A DNA stretch of 64,000 bases, from NCBI GenBank assembly GCA_030789695.1, contig CM061136.1:135296448-135360447 (forward strand), read 5' to 3'. Shown piece after piece: positions 11,463 through 25,297 of the stretch. Position 1 is the stretch's first letter. Every line of letters begins with the position of its first letter. Below the pieces are notes generated by a model. That model was given only the letters and a program-made list of their open reading frames with translations, was not told where the DNA came from and did not search any database. Made by a program: the position numbers and the translations under genes. The stretch comes from Scilla litardierei. Taxonomy: Eukaryota > Streptophyta > Magnoliopsida > Asparagales > Asparagaceae.

Positions 11463-11621
11463 TGTTGGAGAAGATTGGAAGAAGAGTAACCATGGCCAAT
11501 AGCCATGGTTCTTTATTTATAAATTACATAGGATATCCCAAGAGACTTGGATACCAAAGGTCTTCACCACAGTAAGAGTGGTGGAGCAATGGGGGGATAA
11601 GTGGTGGCCCTACTCACAACA
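11463..11621 (-). repeat. copia 5' LTR
   Basis: A 159-bp LTR running TGTTGGAGAAG to CTCACAACA, matching 417-581 plus 2685-2693 but lacking part of the GGAGGCCAAAGGCCTCC palindrome kept in the other LTR. On the minus strand it is followed by CGTTATCAGCAC (11462-11451), in the position of the primer-binding site; the matching tRNA was not identified. Confidence 0.88.
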
Positions 11622-11626
11622 GAAGT

Positions 11627-12762
11627 GAGTATTTTCATCATTTTACCCAAAAAAAAAAAAAACTCATTAAGTCCACGTTATCTTTGGGTTGCTTGCAAAG
11701 ACCAAATTGCAAAGACCTAATAGCAGTGTGTCTACCTAGTTGACATGGTGTGATCCGTGAGAAGTAACCGAAAGTTGCCCCTTCCATTCTGGGGCTATGC
11801 CCTAGATACGACAGTACGCATACTACGCATATTGAAAATGGTTACTCTATGGCCATGCTCACCATTCCATATGCGAAATGAAAAAGGCAAAAACACTCCA
11901 TCGTAAGTGAAACGGCAAAGTCCAGATACGTGCCACATTCTTGGAAAATGAGTATCTTAATGAAGTGATAATTGACGGAGACAGACCTAATCAAGACCTA
12001 ATCAACTGCAACTGCAACTGAGATTTGAAACCAGAAGCTCTGCCGCAACAAAAATCATCTATCATAGTACCCAAACACTTGTTAGTGATTTGCATAATTT
12101 TTGTGTATGCAGTGGCACTGGGCTAACATGTGGCATGGACGTTAACAGCCAGTGGGACCTGCATTTCAGATAATTGCATTAAAAACACAAGAAAACCCCA
12201 GCTTTTGGGTAATTGAGTTTCATTATCCCGATTTTATTATCAAAGATCTCAATATAAATATAGAGTGCGAGATAATGACAGATTTTTGGCTCTCTTTTTT
12301 TGCCCCCTCATCTTTTTGAAGAACAAGATTTCCACCACCTAAAACATCATGTGTCAAATATAAAGACAAACGAAGTTCGAGGCCTGATACTAGAGCAAAG
12401 GATGGCTCAAGCCTGAAAACAAAGTTGCAAGGGTTGTCAGCCATACGAGCAGTGACAAGCAGAAGAACATACTCGCACTGCCTGATGCAGAGAATTTCAC
12501 CATTACTTCTAGAGTACAACAAAATTTTTGGGAGATCGCTCCTCTTATACCTGAATCTACTCCGCAGCAAACTGCATTCCCTTACCCATCCCCCGTCAGT
12601 TTCAATCTAATCGTTCGAACTAAATAAATTGTTACCCAGCTTTGATTCACGATAATTCGACAAACTGTCGATCTTCAATGGAGGAGGTAGAGCTGCCATG
12701 ACAAAATCAGCAGCAATGAATTGGGGAAGGGTCGTTAGAATTTATTCTCCCACCCACGTTTC
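11627..12762 (-). other. Downstream flank and probable 3' UTR of the carrier gene
   Basis: No separate gene is seen. The part next to the stop codon is expected to be 3' UTR on the minus strand. A possible polyadenylation signal AATAAA (plus-strand TTTATT at 12233-12238) lies about 525 nt after the stop. Only transcript data could fix the end. Confidence 0.4.
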
Positions 12763-13013
12763 CTAGATTTTATGTCGATCAACGAGAAGGATATCTTTCC
12801 ATGCTTCGTAGAACATCCACGTGATGCCGGATGATGGCATGACCTTCAAACAGCTTGCCCCCCATCCCCTGTAGAGGCCAAGAAGACCCTGCTCCTTGAT
12901 GACCTCCGAGAGGGCCGCAGCCATGTGCGGAGGGCACTTCCCGTGTAGAGCTCCGACCATCAGCCGCTTCCGTGCGACTTCCAGTGGGAAACTGATGGTG
13001 CTTGCAGTGAACC
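12763..13013 (-). CDS. BTL1: BTL1-like exon 5 (residues 279-361)
   Basis: A 251-bp terminal exon after CTTCTTCAG encodes TASTISFPLEVARKRLMVGA with the third signature, then GLYRGWGASCLKVMPSSG, ending VDRHKI and TAG at 12765-12763. Confidence 0.93.
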
Positions 13014-16000
13014 CTGAAGAAGATGACATGGAGATTCCCAAGTTACTAAAAATCTTCATACTGAGAATGACCCGAAAGAGCATGGTAGCATTTGAAAAAA
13101 AATGTTGTGGCAAATGCCAATAATCAACCATCTATAACCTTTTTTCTTCTTTTACATGATAAGTTGGATGAATTTGGTATTGTGTGAAAGTAATTGATTT
13201 TGAATGGTTTGTCAATCAATTGATTGTTAGTTAATAGAAATTTTTGACCAAGGAACAAACATGTGAATTGTGCAATTTTTCAATACACTGGCTCATATTG
13301 TTTCATTTCAATATGACTGGTTCTCACCATCATGATCAAATATCTCCAATCAAAAGGGCATTTGCCTATATATATAGATCACAACAAGTCTAAGCGGGTT
13401 CCATTGACCAAATCTTCAAATTGGTTATCAGCCTGATGGCCTTCTTAAACCACAGAAACGGGGAGGTAGACGTTCCACTATGCGACTTGTAACTTAAGAT
13501 CATAAAATCAATTTAATGAGGTATCCTAAGAAACTTCCCAAGACTTGGAAAACGGCAAGCCAAAGAGGGAACATGCAACGTTTAGCAAGAATCGCCATTC
13601 ATCTTTAGAGGGACGACGTAGGCCAATAATCCAAGTGCTAAAATATAAGTAATGAGAAACGGTGTCCCATGCAAGGGAGAATAACATTATTATATGTTAT
13701 ATTTGGTGCAAAATAAATTTCATGTCTACCTTAAACCTCCCCGCTATATGAGCACCCCGCTTAAGTAATATATGCCAGTATGGAGAGCAGTAGGTGACTT
13801 TAAAAAGGTGTGGTAATTCGTGCAAAACCCATAAGGTTACATATAACCCGGTAGCATAAGAGAGTTTCACAACCACCTTGTCAAAGCTAGAATTGCGGAT
13901 TATAGTGGTTAAAGCACCACTCCAAAATATCAAAAGATTCACCAACCAAGAACGAATACCGGGAAGACGGGAAATATTGGAATGAAAATGCAACCCCTTT
14001 TGAGAGTGGGTTTGGATCTTCTTCATATCCATAAAGTGGGCATGGCGATATGGGAGACATTTGAGCTTAAGCTCACAACCTTCTCAATTTTGGAAAGCTT
14101 TAATCACTATAACCAAGAGCACAAATCAGAGCTCATGGTGGTAATACTAGAGAGAATCCAAACACACAACTCTCAACCCTATCTGCTGTGGAACAAGGAC
14201 CATGAATAAAAGTGATCAAAGCTGATTGACTTACCCACCAGAAAACTCAGTAACCGCTTGAGGCTTGTGTGGCTAGTAGGTTATAGCTTGGCATAATTAA
14301 TCATTATTATGCCCATTTATATACATCAAATGCTCATAAACTAGGATGCATGGGGGCTTGAAACAGAACCCTGTACCCATGTCAGATGCCGGTAAATGTT
14401 AGATACGACTTCAAAACAGTGTTGGACATATTCGGTGGATGTCCAGCACCAAAATAAGACCGTTTCAGATCTGGTTATGGATCATCTAGACCAAAAATGG
14501 GATCGTTTTCCATTAAACAGAATAAATTGGTTCATTTAACGTCTTAAACCCGGTGCCCGTTTAACTTAACAAAATGGAAACCACCACCACAACCCCCCCT
14601 CCGCCACAAAGGCTTTCTGAAAGCGCGATCGAAGCTAGCAAGCTAGCAAGCAGCGACCGGCATTGACGACAACGGCCAACGCGGTGGTGATGGGAAAGAG
14701 GAGTCGAATCGTTGATTGTGGAGAACATGGATAGAGATCGAATCTGTTAAGTTTTAAAAATCTACAATCAGTTTTCTTTCATTTCTCCCATTTTCATCAC
14801 GCCCTACTCTTCATGCGATTTTCTTGATGTAAATAGTTTTACTAGATGGTTAGTTATTCTGGGCTTTTTGGAATTCTACTGTTTATTTTAATATATTTTT
14901 AGTTGCAGTCAAATTACAAATTTACTTGGGTTTTTCTCGATTAGTTGAATTTCTGCTGTTTTAAGATATTTTTTATGAACTTACATGAATATGTACAAAT
15001 TTGATGGTTTTAATTATAGTTTGAGTGTTTCATTTTAATGCCACCGTTTTTAAGCATGTATTGTTTAATTATGTCATTGGTTCTTCCTGATTCTATAATT
15101 GCATGGTTGATTTATAGTTTATAATAAAATATAATAAAAGCTGTTGGTTTAATTATTGATATTGTTCAGCTAAAAATTCTGTTGGGAGTTGATACTGTTC
15201 ATATTATATTTAGAAGTCAGTTTAGTTCATATTCATAAATCCCACACAGTTCATATTCAGTTTAAAATTCAGTTTAGTGTATATTTGTAAAGTTGACAGG
15301 TTGTTCAATTCAAAATGATTGAATGGTTGATATTGTTTGAGGATTCTGTAGTCGATTCAAAGTTGATATAGTGTTCAGTTGAGTATTCATATTTCATGAT
15401 TGATATGGTTATTGTTTTTATCGTTTGTGTTAGTTCAATTGAGTATGAATGATGTCGTCATATCCCCATATACATGGAGAGTTGAGTATATAATATAATA
15501 TAATATTTATAAGTCATGACTATGGTCCCTATCCTTTACAAGTTTGTTGTGGCCCGTATCAATATCCGTATCCATATCCATGTCTATGCTTCCTGCTTCC
15601 TAGATCGTAAGATGAATATTAGCAATAATATTAGCAATATGACTATCAACAGGAAAGATGGGAGCAACACTGATCAACAGTAAGATAAATATTTGAAAAA
15701 CAAACCCTTGAGGTATTTGTAGTTGCTAACCTAATATAGTATGTATCAAGTAGCAGTACGAGCAAGTTTTGCATCGCTGAACATCAACTCAATCATTTAC
15801 CCAGTATGCATAGTCTAATTACTAAATCATGTAAAATGTATGTATGCCAGTGCTACAAAAGTTATCTGCTGGCAAAATATTCGGTATTTCATTTACCTAA
15901 ATTCGCATATTAATCCAGTAGGCCAGCATCGTTATTATTATTTCCTTTTGGATTGTATCGAGTAATAAAGTTAGAATTTTTTTTAAATTTTTTTAAAATA

Positions 16001-17281
16001 AACAAGCAATTAACTCAAAGAAAAGCCAGACAAAGTACCTGAGAGTGCCCCAATTATTAGTAGCTCAGCACGATTGAGAGATTTCTTTTTATTGGCTCGA
16101 CAGTATTTAGTCTTCAATGTCTCATACATGAAATAATAGCAGGTACTATAAGGAAGCATTCCCATAAGTGTAGGTGAAAGACCAGCATAGAGGCCGCCAA
16201 TGCCATCATCCTTGCAGATTTTCCTAAAAGCAAGGGTAATGCTGGGATAAGCCTCTCGATTTACAGTCAAACGGTCCTGCAATATAACCATACCGAGTAG
16301 ATAAACCTTTCTGTCAAATAACAGTAACATTAGAATATTTTTTTCTTAAAGTGGATCTGACACGAGCACATGCACATGCACATTGTTTAAGAAAATAAAA
16401 GATGATGAATCTCACTCGAGGGTTTGCAACTAAATTTCTGCACATCACTGAAATAAAAAAAGCAATGCCAGATCAAAATAAATATTTTCACAATGAAACA
16501 GCTAACAATAGAGTGTATAAACAATATTAATGGAAGATCTAAGAAACAGGCTTTTAAGTATCTCAATAAGAGGAAATATTTTTAAAGAAGCCCATCTACG
16601 GGCCTTTCTCCCCAAAAAAATTAAGAAAAAAAAATAACAGTCACATTCTCAGCTCATACAACTTGACAATCCATTCTTTATAGTCACGATAGAGATAAAT
16701 TAATTAGGGGTATTAATCAAAACCCCCTATCAACGATCCATTCTTTATAGTCATTTTCGAGATAAATTATTCAAGGATAATTAATCAAAAACCCCTACCG
16801 TTTCCTCAAAAAAAATCACCCAAGTTCTTCATTTTTAAACCAATCACTTAACCCTCTTCCCCATTTAAGCCCTCTCTCTCACCACGTAAAATATGTAGGA
16901 AAATGTCCTACCATCTTCTTCAATTCAAGTTACCCAAGAACGTTAAACCTCCCACAGTCAATGGTCCAGATTTCACATTCCGATTTGTGATACATCTTTG
17001 GAACCGAACGGTAAAATCAACATTGTGAAAGCACATTTGCTAAATTCTATAATACAAGCTATTGTACATATTTACATACACGTACATGTGTATAACAAGA
17101 ACTATTTAGCAATCTCATAAAGTGTATTCTCCTTAATAAATGTATTTTGTTCATCCTAAGCTTCCAATGAAGCAAACCCCTTGTGTACCATATTTCTGGA
17201 CTTACATGTATCTGTTTTCATTCCACGTGACAAGGCGATATGAATCCTGACTCAATGATAGAGAACAAAATGGTGGTGTGG

Positions 17282-17328
<47 letters not shown>

Positions 17329-20300
17329 CGGAGACACCAAGACCCAATCGAAGCGGGTTTGAGGTGGCGACTCCGCCTAGGAAGCTACCTAGGCATTTTA
17401 AAACACTGCTTATGGGAATTAAACGGTGGGGATATGCTAGAAGCTAAGAATAAATAGTCAAATAGTAGTTCATTGCTCTGGTGTTTGGTTTTAACAGTTC
17501 CAATGAAAAATTGATAATAGCCAGCATTTTGCGCAGATGACAACAATAGAAACTCCAGAATACCAATGCTTAGGCTCTCAGGGTAATAGCAGTAAGATGA
17601 GGGAAATTTTGGGACGTCCTTGATTGGGATATTATAGTTATGTTAATCAAGGCTTAAAAAAAGTCAGCAGCATTGATTGTCTCTGCTGATTCAAATAACT
17701 GGTCAGAATTTCATGCCACTCCACCATTGGACACATGTTCCCAGTAAATCATCCCCTGTACTATCGGTATTAACTCAACCAGCCTCCTTGGCCAATTAAT
17801 ATTGAGCCAAAAACAAAATCAGAAGATCTTCATGTCATGAAGTAGAGCTGGTCATGCACCATGATCGAGCACTTGAACTTTAAAGAATCTTGACTTAAAG
17901 AATTGACATTAGTACAAGAATTCTTTGAATATTGTTCATTGCATCATCAAGTAAGGTCTTGCTTAGCACTGTTTATAAAAGAATCCTTCATTTGCATCAG
18001 TACATAAAACTTTTACCTTTAATTGTGTGTGTTACAGAGCATAACTGCAATTTGAAAATTCTACATTAAGTATTCAGGGGTAAAAATGTAGCCGCATGTC
18101 AATATGATCACACACTAATATTCAGTTCCGTGATTTGTGACCAGTAAAAAAATATGTAATAGTTTATAGCCACAAAAATAGGCAAGGAAGTTCACAAGTA
18201 GGTATATTAACTCAGTATGATGCCATCTCAGGCATGGGTCATATTGGTTACTAATGACAATGCTCGTAATTTCAGGCTTTCAGCATGTATGGTTTCTAAT
18301 ATCGCCATATGAGAGCATCTTTCAAAAAAAATAGACAACTATGGGATTATCATCTATTTACTCGGATTAAAATTAAATGAAGGCATGACACAAGATAAAT
18401 ATACTACAAAATTGAAAAAGATGAAGAAAAGATGATTTCAGCCTTTCACATGTACCGTGCTCTAATATAAAACCCATATAAACATACTGAACAATATCGG
18501 TTGTCTTGTCAGTTTCAGGTTGAGCATGTAGCAGACTGCGGTGCACCTAAGTTATCAAACTATTTCAGTTTACAAAATGGTTTGAATGCAACGTAAATAA
18601 CTAATAATTAAAACCCCCCACTGCTTCTAATAATCACAATGTTTCACTAATAAACAGTTAAAATCATAAGTTACCTTGATTACTTCAAGAGGATGGCACA
18701 CAAGTGTGCTTACTATCCCGGCAGCTGCACCGCCAACAGCAACTGGAGAGATCCATGGAAAGGAGAGGTCTATGTTAATATGACCAATCTGGAGCTTTGG
18801 TTTTTCCTTCCATTTTTCCTGTGCTTCTGTTATGGTCCTTGTCACACATTCAAAAGTTGCGAACTCAAGTGCCTGGGTAGGGATTATGCGTATCATGTTG
18901 ATGGTGTTTCCAGCCCATAGTCCCTGCCAGCCATTATCTTCGATGATCTCCATGAAACTGCCTGTAATATGTTTAGATCCCACTCCCACAACCATTCTAG
19001 TCCTGCATGCAGGCAAAATCTGACACATCAGGTCAAATGGATGATCCATTGGGTGTCTAATGTTTTTTCTGCTTTACCATTTTAGTCCTCTATCCAAGAA
19101 AACAAGGATACTTGTAAATCACAAATGAGCCTTTAGTGTTTCTTTTTTTCCTTTTAGGCCACATACAAAGAAAATAAGACACGTTCTATCGTCGGGTGTT
19201 AACCAAAAGAATATTTTAATGAACTACACACTAATAGTCCCTGCTGAATATCATCAATCTGCCATTCTTCCAAGTACACACTTCATCAACAGAATCAATA
19301 TGCCTCATATATAGATAGCCACACAGGTATCATGTCCCAGATCTATTTTGTTTGCTTATCTATTCCTTTTATTTTTTTCCTTGGTTAGCAACCTTCTTGA
19401 CAGTTTGACTTGGGTTACACTTTACCTCACTTGTGGTCATGAAATCAAATGTGCAGCACAATTTCTACTTGGCATACAATGATTTAGAGGTCTCACAGGA
19501 GATTAAGTGCAGATTATATTAAGGTAAAAGATAGCTTGAAAATGTCTCCCTAAGGATGAATGGATATCAAGGACTGCCTTGATATCATTTCAGAATATCA
19601 GTATATTTCATTATATCTAACAGTCAATAATTAGCAAAAGGCGAACCTACAAAGGAACCTAGCATTCAAATATTTATCTCAAAAGTCCATGCATTATTGA
19701 TTCTTTCTAACTTTTTTATTATTCTTCTTTTCTTTTTTTTTCTTTGGCGTGTGATAGTCTTGATGCCATAGCAATCTAAAATTTCAGACTCAGGTTTAGG
19801 TATTTTGCTAAAAGAGACCATGTAAGCTGTCTTTTATGGTCTGACATGGACAAGGCCTTGAGTGCCAAATGACATATCAGAAAAGAATGAACAGATTCAA
19901 ATTTCACAGGGGGATGTCTATTTAAGTGGGAGCTGACTCATGTCATGCAACCAAACAATGGTCCATTAGTAGCTAAATGATTTGTCTTAAACTAACAATA
20001 GGTGACTGTTAGACTCGGCGCTCCCCCCCCCCCCCCCCACACACACACACCCAGCCGCGCGCAAGTCCAGCCGCACCCTAGGGGTGTTTCGACCCCTTTT
20101 CCCTTTATTAGTATTTTAATGGCAAACTTGTAATTGTGGGAGGATGGGGTTTATTCTTAAGCTAGGGTTAGCCGTCATTTTAGTTTTTTACGCTTGATTA
20201 TTGATAATTGAATTGTTCTTGAGAATTCGTAGGTAGATCTTATGATAGTGCGGACGTCCTCGCTTATCGGCATCTGGGAAGGGTGGTCGCCCCTTCAATT

Positions 20301-23300
20301 GTAACCAAAGTTATCTTTTTATCGGTATTTTCTTCTATAAAAGTTCAGATCTACTTAATTCCTATCAATTTGGTATCAGAGCGGTGACGTCCATGACGGC
20401 ATCAACAAGATCGATACATTAGAGGATAAGTTCAACGGCGAGATCGAAAGGGTAAAGAGATCGTTGACGGGTAACGAGGAAGCAATAAAGAAACTGACGG
20501 CATCCATCGACCAATTAACGGCGAATCAAGCGAAGCATGAAGAGCAATTTGCGCAATTGATCTTTCAACTGGCGGCTAACGCGGGAAAGGAAGGAAAAGA
20601 GGATGGGAACCCTAGATCAACGATAAAGGCGCCGCCTTTGGACAATGGAAAGGAAAAAACGGAGCTTTTTGATGTGGATCTCGCCCACTAAAAGGAGAAA
20701 TTTAACGAGAAGGAATACAGAGGGCTATGGAGGATGTATTATCACGAGGCGATACGACAAAATGCGGAGGAAGTAAGGAGAGAGGGCGGCGAACATAGCT
20801 ACCGTCCCCAAGACTGGTGACTGACTGAAGGGGGTCCCGCGGGACCCCAGAACCTCGCACGGGACAGCGCACCCCCAGCCCCATCAGGGGCCGGCGAAGC
20901 AACCCCAGGCCCCGGCGGGCCCTGTGGCAGCACTACAGGGCCGCGGCGGCCCTAGCTTCCAGCGACAATGCCCTGCGGCCCCCTGTACAGGGCCGTTGGG
21001 GCTTCAACCACCATCGACCAGGGCCCGTGGGCCCCCCGCCGAGCCCAGGCGGCCCCCCACGGGCCCCGGGAGTTATCGCAGCAGCAACAGCAGTTTAGGG
21101 GTTTCCGCCCTATTTAGAGGGCACGGCTCGTAGTTTTGATGGCAGATTTGATCCCGGTGAAGGGCAAGAGCACTATGATGACAGAGGTGGTTTTCAGGAC
21201 CCTCCCGACCCTCCGTACGACGACGATAAAGGGCGTCCACCAGCCCCACACCTATGAGGGTGGTCCTAAGGACTATGGAGGAGGATACAAGGGCTATGAG
21301 GAGGAGTACGGAGGTCAGGCTGGAGGCTACAATGGGCGAGGAGATGGGCTCTGAGGGAGCATTGTGACCAGTGGAGAGGACCGCAAGGAGGATACGAGGC
21401 TCACCAGGAGAGGTGACAACACTACCATCAGCCTAAATATGCCGGTGGACGAGGGGATCCGGGATTCAATATGGACAGACTGAGAAAGTTGAAGATACCT
21501 ATATTTGATATGGTGGACCCGGTCTCGTGGGTCTACAGAGCGGAGAGATTTTTAAGAGTCGTCCGCATGACTGATGAGCAGAAACTAGAAGTGACGGGCA
21601 TTTGTCTGGATGGAAAGGCCCTCGCTTGGTTTCAGTGGAAGGATGCGAGACGTCATTTTCGCTCATGTGAAGAAATCAGGAACCAGATGGTGGAGAGGTT
21701 CAGAGACCCTCACCTGGGGAACGTTCGGGAGCAGTTTCTATCACTTAGACAGGAGAGCACACTGCAAGACTATCTGGAGAGGTTCGAGACCCTATCGCGA
21801 CAGGTGCACGGGGTGACAGACGAGACAATGGAGAGCACCTTCATGAAGTGGTTGAAGACCACTATTCGAGCGGCGGTGCGCATGCAGAAGCCCCAGAGGC
21901 TGATGGAGGCCATGGAATACGCTCAGATAGCGGAGAACTGTCAGTTGGGGGAGAGAAAGGCTAGGGATGGTTGGAGTGGACCAGCCTCTCGCAGTGTCCC
22001 AATCGCGACAGGAGAACAGAAGGCAACTATAGGGACGGATGAGGCGAGTACGGAGAAGACTGGGAAGCAGAGCAGCGCACCACCAACTGGGGGCCAATTT
22101 CAGAGGATGACTGACGTAGAGATGAGGAAGACGAGGCAAAAAGAGCTCTGTTTCAGATGCGACGAGCGTTTCACCCCCGGACACCACTGTTGAGTCGCCA
22201 GCTGCAAGTGTTGATAGCAGGGGCAAAAGAGGATGATGACGTGGAGGATGAAGGGGTCGGAGTGGAAAACGACTCCCACTCGGAGTAGCACCGCCGATAA
22301 CTGCATGCACCACCTTGAGAACAAGGTGGATTTTCAGGGTAGAGTAATGTTAGACTCGGCAGCCCCCTCCCGCACCTAGCCACGCACAAGTCCAGCCGCA
22401 CCCTAGGGGTGTTTTCGACCCCTTTTCCCTTTATTAATATTTTAATGGCAAACTTGTAATTGTGGGAGGGGGTTTATTCTTAAGCTAGGAGTAGCCGTCA
22501 TTTTAGTTTTTTTACGCTTGATTATTGATAATTGAATTGTTCTTGAGAATTCTTAGGTAGATCTTAGGAGAGTGTGGACGTCCTCGCTTATCGGTGTCTT
22601 GGGAGGGTGGTTGCCCCTTCAATTGTAATCAAAGTTATCTTTTTATCGGTATTTTCTTCTATAAAAGTTCAGATCTACTTAATTCCTATCAGTGACATAG
22701 ACAAGGAGAATAACCTAGAGCAGTAAGCAATAAGAAGACTCGGATTAGAATTCTCAGTTCACATATGGCCAGAGCTGAATGCATTAAGGAGGTAAACAAG
22801 AAAAAGCAAGTTATTAAAACAAATGATATCGCACTAAACAGACCATAATAAACAAAAAGGATTCATACAGCCGAGATGAAAGTTTTATTTGTTTTTTGTT
22901 GCTGCTGCTGCTACCTTACTCAAGTATGAAAGAGATAAAAATCATCTCAAAGCAGCAGTTTCCTATATTACATATGCATATTTGGCCAATTACAACTGAT
23001 AATCAGATATACACTTGTTAACAGAAGATTATATTTCCCTGAACATGCTCTTAAACCATAAAGACAGAAGTCTACCAAATGAATTGTTGACACCATCATC
23101 TAAGATGCACATGTAAAGGTAGTTCGCAAAGAAAAGTCGAAAGGCTTCATTTGTTATAAGCATTAGTCTGCCAAATATTACTCTTAATAGAAGACAATAC
23201 TATAATTAGACCAAAAGGTCGTACTCCACCATCAATCCTTGTTTTAGTTATAGCAATTATATACAACATGAGTTCATCTTCCAAGATGAGAGGACATGAT

Positions 23301-25266
23301 AAAGGACAAGGCAGAAAACAGTCTAGAAAAGCCAGCAGATAAGAGCTAGTCCTTCACTGCTTCTAGTGCTTCCTTAAGTAACCAATTATCCCCCTGAAGA
23401 ATTTGGGCCAATATGCAACATCTGCATGTAAATTACGTCTCTTGATGTCCCACCACCACTTCTCAAACAATTTCTACCATGCGACAGAGATGAGGGCTCT
23501 TCTAAAGCTATTGCGTCCAGTTTCTTGTAAGTTCTCTTTAATTGAAGCAAGCAAATGGATGCTGTTCTGCTCCCCTATGCTTCTTTATAAAAGAAATTCT
23601 AAGGCTTCAACATTATCAATTCATTAAAATAGTGACAAAATAACAACTATAAGTATTTATTTTAATAAATCAATAACACATGCGTGTAGATTAGCCATCA
23701 GCCATATTTACATCTCTCAGACAAAAGAAGAATAAAATTTATATTCTAGCACATTAAGTACTTGTGTCCTTGATCTACCAAACATGCAAAAGATGCTTGG
23801 TACCTAATTACATTTTTACATGTCACAAGAAGACAGTATGTAAATGAATTAAACTACATTCCATAGGAACAGTTTCTTACCGATATAAAAATAGTTAATA
23901 CTAGTAGGAGATAGGAATGCACCTGATGGTCTCTAGTGGAGCAAGAACAGCTTTCGTCATTGCACCTGCCAAGGCTCCACTGATAAATTCACCAACTTCT
24001 CTAGTCCTAAAGAAGTTCTGCATCGGAAGAAAAATAACGCGTTGATTAAAGCAAATTCCGCCACCCTCGGTCATTTGTATTACTGATTCATACTTTTATC
24101 CATGACAGACTAGAAATATCCAGAACAAGAGCAAGTAACATCAATGTGTAGTTCCAGTAGTCTCATCATGGTCATGTTTAAACCTTGAACACTTCAAATG
24201 TCACAAACTGTGGGACACAAAAATAAATATAAAAAGTATCCGGTGAAAGACTTGGAAAACTAGATGCCAAAACTTCGATCTGGTGCAAAAAATCATGTAT
24301 AATGAAACACTGTGCATATAGGGAGCAGTTCAGAACCTATTCACCAAGTAGGAAATCATCCCTGTTGTTCCCTCTTTTTAAGATTATGCAATCAAGAAGT
24401 AAATGACCAACCCAAAGACTATAAGTTAGATTAGGATGGAGATGATAAGTTTTGCTACATCAGATTCCACTGATCAACTAGTTGCAACAGATGCCAAGGA
24501 AGAGGAATACATCACCAAAAACTTCACTAGTTCACCTAACATGAGAAATCATGATTGTACAAAGTCACCATGAATAGAGGATTAGACAATACCCCTTCAT
24601 ACACGAACCTCCTACCAAAAGGAAATGTAATTTACTCCAGAAATTGTGTTCATGAGTCATGACATTAACAGTTTCACATCTCCACTATTTAACTCAAAGC
24701 TCAAGAGGATCTTCAATTTAACACCAATTTGTCAGTGTTACAAACATTCACATCTTTTTCGGCTTTTGTCATTCTTAGGAATGATAAAATTGCATGCACT
24801 TAATGAGTCTGGCTTTCAGTGTATTCACAACTTTTAATGAAAAGACACACCATTAAAGTTGTATGCATTTAAATGAGTTTTAATGACTGTAATAGATCTC
24901 CAGTAGTTAAAGGAATACAGATATTACCATTTCTTACTCTAGAAGTGTCTAATGTTATGCATAAAATTCAAAAAATATTCGATTTATTTACCCATCCTTT
25001 CTCCCAAATGTTGCATGATAATGACAAAATAAGCATATCATACAACCTCTTTGCCATCCAACTTTCCTCAATAATAATTCAATGACTAACAAAGGTTGAT
25101 GAACATGCAGCTTCACCCACACCCACACAGTCGCGCAATTGTTAACAAAGGTTGATGAACATGCACCCACACCCACACCCACACCCACAAAAGAATAAGT
25201 CTGCGTGATAAATTTTGATGCGAGCAATCATGAAATTTTATAAATCAAATACTAGGAGAACAGTTC

Positions 25267-25297
<31 letters not shown>

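Larger units (their letters stand above)
417..11621 (-). mobile_element. Ty1/copia LTR retrotransposon, decayed, with two nested insertions
   Basis: The element reads on the minus strand in copia order: gag, protease, integrase, reverse transcriptase, RNase H. Both ends carry short similar LTRs (about 174 bp left once its insertion is removed, 159 bp right) with TG/CA termini. They are flanked by identical 5-bp duplications GAAGT at 412-416 and 11622-11626. By eye the LTRs differ at several positions, so the copy is not recent. It is hit by a solo LTR (582-2679) inside its 3' LTR and by a CACTA element (7637-9887) inside its leader. The leader between the 5' LTR and gag is unusually long even without the CACTA. 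Several catalytic residues are mutated and the frames are broken, so it should be immobile. The copia lineage was not assigned. Confidence 0.93.
16277..18674 (-). other. BTL1-like intron 3, with a 45-base C run
   Basis: A 2398-bp intron. It holds a diverged tandem duplication of about 67 bp (16670-16800, units starting CCATTCTTTATAGTCA) and an uninterrupted run of 45 C at 17283-17327. No gene seen. Confidence 0.8.
20007..22691 (+). mobile_element. Compact gag-only LTR retrotransposon (TR-GAG type) in BTL1 intron 2
   Basis: Two similar LTRs (20007-20367, 361 bp; 22348-22691, 344 bp) start TGTTAGACTCGGC and end TTCCTATCA. Perfect duplications GTGAC flank them at 20002-20006 and 22692-22696. 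The primer-binding site TGGTATCAGAGCGG follows the 5' LTR at 20371, matching initiator-tRNA-Met usage. The 1980-bp interior holds only gag sequence; there is no protease, reverse transcriptase or integrase. It lies antisense to the host gene, inside the 4.9-kb intron 2. Confidence 0.92.
19003..23922 (-). other. BTL1-like intron 2 (4920 bp)
   Basis: Outside the gag-only retroelement the intron is AT-rich and shows no further gene or complete transposon. Removing the insertion leaves about 2.2 kb. Confidence 0.85.

Noticed and set aside
18627..19049. Reading the BTL1-like gene as a pseudogene broken by insertions
   Set aside because: All insertions lie inside introns; exon frames and splice sites join without a stop.
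21792..22313. 173-residue minus-strand open frame inside the gag-only element
   Set aside because: Antisense shadow of the gag frame; no motif.
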